From assembly GCF_010183535.1 (NCBI RefSeq), contig NC_071328.1, positions 9,548,001 through 9,612,000 on the forward strand: a DNA stretch of 64,000 nucleotides. The letters are read 5' to 3'. This DNA is from Caenorhabditis remanei (lineage: Eukaryota > Nematoda > Chromadorea > Rhabditida > Rhabditidae). Within the stretch, counting starts at the first letter, position 1. Every line of letters begins with the position of its first letter. The notes beneath the pieces were generated by a model. The model worked only from the letters and a program-made list of their open reading frames with translations. It did no database searches and was not told the DNA's origin. Positions 61,501 through 64,000 of this stretch are shown here, piece after piece. The position numbers and the translations under genes were made by a program.

Positions 61501-62480
61501 GAATGAATTGAAAAGAGAGTGAGATGAATGGAGAAATTTTTTAATGTTTCTACTCTTTCTGTCTCTAATCTCTCAAATTTCCACAATGTCACCTCCGTTG
61601 TATTAGAAATAAAGTGTATAGCCTTTTTGACGAAGAATGGGTCTACGAAATGTACTGTAGAGAAGAAGAAAAATGGGAAAGAGGAGTGGCTGAGAATCGG
61701 AGACATCAACTGACCACACAAGAAATTTGTGCGTTCGTTTCAATCAGAAATAAGGAAAAAATGCGGAAATCCGGTTTCTGACGAAGATTGAAAATATTGA
61801 AAACTAGACCATACCCAGGAGGACGGTAAAGATCAGTGCATAGGAGTGGTTTGAAATAATTGGAATTCAATACATGCTTTCAGGAGAAAACGTTGGGTCT
61901 AGTGTTAGATCTGTAGACGTCAGAACATCTAGAAAAAAAAAACGACTCGTGTAGTTTCATTTTAAGTATTGCTAACATCATAACAAGATCTCATGAGCCC
62001 GCCTCCCTATCTTCAAATTTAAAGTCCAGATATGATCAATCTCGCTTTCTTAAAAAATAAAAATAAATAAAGAAGATAAAGAAGATAAAGCCAAACAAAT
62101 TTATGATCTCACAGTAACCCATTTTCAGCTCGTCGACTACAAAGGCGAATATACAGCAGCTCATCCCGCTATTCAAGCATTCTGGAAAGCTTTCTTCGCA
62201 TTAGACGAAGAAGAACGGAAGAAGTTCCTTCAATTTTTAAGTGGATCAACTCGTCTTCCTCTTGCTGGAATGAAAGAATTGAAGGCTGTAATTCAGCCAT
62301 CGTCTCCAGAAGTATGTAGAAAATCTCTACCTACCTTCACTAATAAACTTTTTTCAGTCACTTCCTGTTGCTCATACTTGCTTCAATCTTCTGGATCTTC
62401 CAAACATTTCGGACGATGTCGAAATGCTCCGACGTCTTCGGATTTCTATTGAACATACCGAAGGATTCACGCTTGTCTGA
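46548..62480 (+). CDS. herc-1: HERC-type E3 ubiquitin ligase (RCC1 repeats + HECT)
   Basis: Sixteen exons (46548-46641, 46782-46981, 47096-47288, 52297-52494, 52606-52756, 57351-57612, 58240-58346, 58394-58568, 58621-58816, 58966-59117, 59235-59435, 59490-59903, 59949-60176, 60225-60404, 62129-62311, 62358-62480) close to 1018 residues, close to human HERC4 length. The N-terminal third carries RCC1 repeats (CGQTGEGQLGARL, VGSNLDGQLGRG, WGSNEHGQLGME, WGQNNSGELGMD). The C-terminal third is a HECT domain (GEEADDAGGVRKEFF, GKLVGLAVYNSV, FLSGSTRLPLAGM) with catalytic Cys986 in PVAHTCFNLLDLP. The enzyme passes ubiquitin through that cysteine to substrates. TTCTTGTCAG ends 2 bp before the ATG, a probable trans-splice site. 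Introns 3 (5.0 kb) and 5 (4.6 kb) contain minus-strand genes. The donor after exon 6 (GAG|GTTTTT) is weak but the phase fits. Confidence 0.94.
47307..47527. repeat. Palindromic MITE-like repeat in herc-1 intron 3
   Basis: A 221 bp element with inverted ends CAAGGCTGTCA...TGACAGCCTTG, continued inwards by GGCCGCGGCTTTTTC on the left and GAAAAAGCCGCGGCTGGCC on the right. The GC-rich arms contrast with the AT-rich intron. It begins 18 bp after the splice donor of exon 3. It has the form of a small non-autonomous inverted-repeat element; no coding capacity. Confidence 0.75.
47615..49404 (-). CDS. Catalytically dead tyrosine phosphatase-like protein, nested in herc-1
   Basis: Exons 49404-49400, 49334-49022, 48947-48084, 48035-47823 and 47773-47615 close to 517 residues. 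The first exon is only ATGGG. The N-terminal half is basic then Pro-rich (GKGKGKGKGSKQKR; PKPPPRTVVPPG). The C-terminal half follows the nematode PTP pattern (FWKVVFNKGVTFMEIITDQ, LIDFFPLGSGEHVYYG, VIKNWAVENVHS, VLSQYGTGRAGYFLALS). In the active-site loop C-x5-R the cysteine is Ser404 while Arg410 remains, and the WPD loop reads WAV, so it cannot work as a classical phosphatase. Pseudophosphatases of this kind belong to a large Caenorhabditis family and may bind phosphotyrosine or act as scaffolds (inference). The short 5' exon lacks an obvious trans-splice site, so the exact start is less sure. Confidence 0.82.
49798..50080 (-). CDS. Small secreted Gly/Pro/Ala-rich protein, copy A
   Basis: Exons 50080-49989 and 49942-49798 give 78 residues. 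MRFFVLFTSMIAASSAFLF is a signal peptide. The mature part starts with a glycine run (GGGGGGCGC) and continues with Pro-rich and Ala/Tyr-rich units (PPPPPACAPPP, CGGGAPPPPAYAAPAPSYAAP) and four cysteines. No known domain. Composition suggests an extracellular structural or antimicrobial-like peptide, but nothing decides this. A TATA box lies about 53-60 bp upstream of the ATG, consistent with strong regulated expression. A near-identical copy sits 1.4 kb away in the same herc-1 intron. Confidence 0.85.
50133..50140 (-). promoter_or_regulatory. TATA box of secreted protein copy A
   Basis: On the minus strand this reads TATAAAAG followed by GGG, about 53-60 bp upstream of the ATG. The identical motif is present in the second copy, so it is part of the duplicated unit. 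Confidence 0.7.
51191..51473 (-). CDS. Small secreted Gly/Pro/Ala-rich protein, copy B
   Basis: Exons 51473-51382 and 51335-51191 give 78 residues, by eye the same protein as copy A. A base difference in the Ala-rich part (GCC versus GCT codon) is silent. Signal peptide, glycine run, four cysteines and the Pro/Ala/Tyr repeats are all conserved, as is the intron. The TATA box is conserved too. Both copies are transcribed against herc-1 and lie inside its intron 3. Confidence 0.85.
51526..51533 (-). promoter_or_regulatory. TATA box of secreted protein copy B
   Basis: Minus-strand TATAAAAGGGG at the same distance from the ATG as in copy A. Sequence further upstream diverges completely between the copies, so distal regulation probably differs. 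Confidence 0.7.
52906..54391 (-). CDS. TLC-domain multipass membrane protein nested in herc-1 intron 5
   Basis: Exons 54391-54210, 53636-53277, 53225-53102 and 53058-52906 close to 272 residues. The core contains YVFLFSMGYFIYDLLDMY, then LIHHSLVITAFSIILLSG, LLVEVQTVFLHLRTMVR and a late hydrophobic segment LPVCFLLFYLL, the pattern of the TLC (TRAM/LAG1/CLN8) family with its His-His motif. The C-terminal 50 residues are charged (KKEEEKTEKSEKSSV). LAG1-type members make ceramides; TLCD-type members affect membrane composition; the short length and HH motif favour a TLCD/TMEM136-like protein. Exon 1 ends in phase 2 and intron 1 is 573 bp. The whole gene lies inside herc-1 intron 5 on the opposite strand. 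Confidence 0.82.
55073..56640 (-). pseudogene. Gene-like remnant or gene with unresolved splicing in herc-1 intron 5
   Basis: Several minus-strand pieces look coding: about 56640-56453 (SYTCLDLAIFIKHDENRPS, KHFFDYNKVIQLIGHRQ), a possible 33 bp piece 56400-56368 (ELPMYVFCSVY), 56057-55955 (NDRKHFLIAPKGLSILIDL, WKSVPVQTANG), 55276-55205 (SPYTNVMTIEKSGVRLCTDK) and about 55160-55073 (IHVTASMCFQLIEKVIGDIS, then a stop). Donors and acceptors exist around most pieces, but the phases do not connect: the 33 bp piece leaves phase 1 while the next needs phase 0, and no AG acceptor precedes the last piece. The order of segments would suit a compact beta-rich domain with a final helix, perhaps PTB/PH-like (weak inference). 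Either I have missed exons, or the gene is decaying, or the assembly has errors. Confidence 0.35.
57651..57704. repeat. GGGCC repeat hairpin in herc-1 intron 6
   Basis: Five GGGCC units at 57651-57676 face CCGGCCCGGCCCGG at 57691-57704 across a 14 bp loop, so the RNA or DNA strand can form a very GC-rich hairpin. It stands out sharply from AT-rich surroundings, 40 bp after the splice donor of herc-1 exon 6. Confidence 0.75.
57877..58125. repeat. Fold-back repeat element in herc-1 intron 6
   Basis: Inverted ends AAGCGAGTTATGAGACCT (57877-57894) and AGGTCTCATAACTCGCTT (58108-58125), continued inwards by imperfectly paired segments such as TTTTTTCAGTACATTTCAAT facing ATTGAAATGTACTGAAAAAA. About 249 bp, non-coding; a MITE-like element. 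The intron carries it together with the GGGCC hairpin. Confidence 0.75.
60405..62128. other. herc-1 intron 14, no gene accepted
   Basis: 1.7 kb. A block at 60600-60800 is GC-richer with CCGTGACGTCAG at 60625-60636, which includes a CRE-like TGACGTCA core. A 64-codon minus-strand frame at 60929-61123 is discussed under rejected items. Purine/pyrimidine tracts and GT-rich runs fill the rest. I see no RNA gene. Confidence 0.4.
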
Positions 62481-62829
62481 GACATACTCAATTTGTTGTA
62501 CAGTTTCTACTTATTTTTTCCTACTTCCCTCTTACTTGGTCACATTACTTTTTGGTTTCCAAATTTTGAGTCACATTTTTCTCTTTTTTTCGTGGAGGTC
62601 CTCTCTGTGATAATTTTTCTTTTCGCTTTTAAAATCAAATTTTTCTATCATCCTTTTCGTTTTAGTTCGTTTTACCAATATTTTTAATTTTAGTATTCTT
62701 TTTTGTCTATAAATGTATCAATTCCACTTCTTTATATGCTCCAAAAGGTGCTCCCATCCACTTTTTATCTATTGTTAATTTAGAATTATCTCTTCTGAAA
62801 TAAACTGTTTTTCAGGCACTGTGGAGGCT

Positions 62830-64000
62830 ATGACCTCGAAGTTCCTAGTCGTTTTAAAACCGGAAATTGTGGCACATCGAGTTTTGACACAGGTAAATCA
62901 AAAGTCTAGACAAACTATAGACTAAACTTAAACTTGTACTAGTCGGGCACAGAAAATTATGTTATTTTTCTTTTCTCGAAGTCCCTGATCTCCAATTTTA
63001 TAATCCTAAACAATCATTTCATTCCCCCTCTTCCTTTTTCTCTTTTCCATTTGCCCATCCTTTCTTTTTGTCACTTTCACTTTCACTCTGAATTTGAATT
63101 TATTCGACGGAATCCGAAACTTTTCCGCCGATTTCATTGTCATTGTGTGTGTGAGTGAGTAGCCGACGATGCGAATCGGTGCGTTGCAGAAGAAGGAGAA
63201 GCTGTAGAAGGATGGATTAAATGGACATGGATAGAGAGAGACGCGGAAAGTTTTCCGCGTCGAAAACGAGGTCAAGTTATCGGTCCGCTCTTCAGGAATA
63301 TAGGTCACTTGCAAGGGTTGGCGGCGCCTTTCTTTTCACTTTTCAAAACACTTTCACTCATTTAAAACTGGATTTTGTCCAATAAAAGAAGACCGTCCCT
63401 TTCTCAATTCTCTCGTTAGCCTCTCATTTGTGTGTCGCTTCTCTTTTTAAATGGAAGCAATCAGTTAATTAAATTAATTATATTGTCAAGGAGAGGAACC
63501 GATAACATAACAAACAGCCAAGTTCTGGTAGAATGATTAATTTGAAGACAAAGAAGAAGAGATAAGAAAATGAATGAAGTGATTAATCACGTAGTATCTG
63601 AAATGGGAGAGATAAGATCAGATTTGACAAACCGTCAAATGAGTTTGAAAAGGTTGGCAGTGTGTCTGGGAAGACCAATAACATGAATACAGTAATCTTG
63701 ATGAACATTTTTGCAGGTTGCCCTCTCGGAACTTCGCAAAAATGGAATTGAAATCGAGGAAATGCGACAAATGAGAATTGATGGCACATTGGCAAAGAGT
63801 TTGTATAAACAACACGAGGGAAAATTCTTCTATGATCGGCTTGTTCGTCATATTTCAAGTGGAGATGTAATTGCAATGAGAGTCAATGGAAATGCTAGAA
63901 AATGTATTGGGTCAAGTCGTCTTTGGCCGAGAATGGAGCCTCCGGTTCAACCGATTCGACAGAAATTCGCACTTTCAGATGTTCGGAATGTCGCCCATGC
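62830..64000 (+). CDS. Nucleoside diphosphate kinase family, NME6-like; 3' end outside window
   Basis: Exon 1 62830-62892 and exon 2 from 63717 join in phase 0 across an 824 bp intron; the frame is open to the window edge. The N-terminus FLVVLKPEIVAHRVL matches the NDK start (LALIKPDAV...), followed by LRKNGIEIEEMRQMRI, LYKQHEGKFFYDRLVRHISSG (closest to NME6), RKCIGSSRLWPR and IRQKFALSDVRNVAHA, where the His of the RNxxH motif is the catalytic residue of active enzymes. These enzymes move gamma-phosphates between nucleoside di- and triphosphates; NME6 is mitochondrial in mammals. A TTTTTCAG acceptor ends at 62815, 335 bp after the herc-1 stop, suggesting it may be the next gene of a polycistron. 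Confidence 0.88.

Overview
The window is nuclear DNA of a Caenorhabditis nematode. Introns are mostly 45-60 bp with TTTCAG-type acceptors, acceptors sit directly before many start codons (trans-splicing), and the genes aps-3, rpl-17, dapk-1, haf-6, smg-2, nsun-2 and herc-1 lie together, which resembles the left part of C. elegans chromosome I. Some proteins differ from the C. elegans versions as I remember them, so a related species is more likely than C. elegans itself, but no search was run. Exon joins were worked out by hand from splice signals and reading phase.

Layout. 1-5.7 kb: an acidic protein cut by the window edge (minus), aps-3 (minus), rpl-17 with a closely spaced downstream partner (plus), and a secreted/one-pass membrane protein (minus). 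6.7-19.4 kb: dapk-1 (minus), 12 exons, 1424 codons, all phases closing. Its 6.9 kb intron 5 holds a candidate alternative first exon and a nested transposon complex. That complex is a 5'-truncated non-LTR retrotransposon with an open reverse transcriptase frame, flanked by a 369 bp direct repeat, whose right copy is split by a 1095 bp fold-back element of Tc4/Tc5 type. 19.4-28.8 kb: long gene-poor DNA. 28.8-31.5 kb: a Rab-binding-type zinc finger protein and a small partner (minus). 34.5-37.5 kb: haf-6, an ABC half transporter (minus), divergent from smg-2.

38-64 kb: a plus-strand series smg-2, nsun-2, herc-1 and an NME6-like nucleoside diphosphate kinase (cut by the right edge), possibly polycistronic. 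Introns of this series host minus-strand genes: a CK1/TTBK-like kinase inside nsun-2, and inside herc-1 a pseudo tyrosine phosphatase, two nearly identical small Gly/Pro-rich secreted proteins, a TLC-domain membrane protein and a gene-like remnant I could not resolve.

The host genes are housekeeping or regulatory: translation (rpl-17), nonsense-mediated decay (smg-2), RNA m5C methylation (nsun-2), ubiquitylation (herc-1), vesicle traffic (aps-3, the Rab-effector-like gene), ABC transport (haf-6) and stress/cytoskeletal signalling (dapk-1). I see no shared pathway. The most unusual structures are the transposon complex in dapk-1 intron 5 and the concentration of nested genes in nsun-2 and herc-1.
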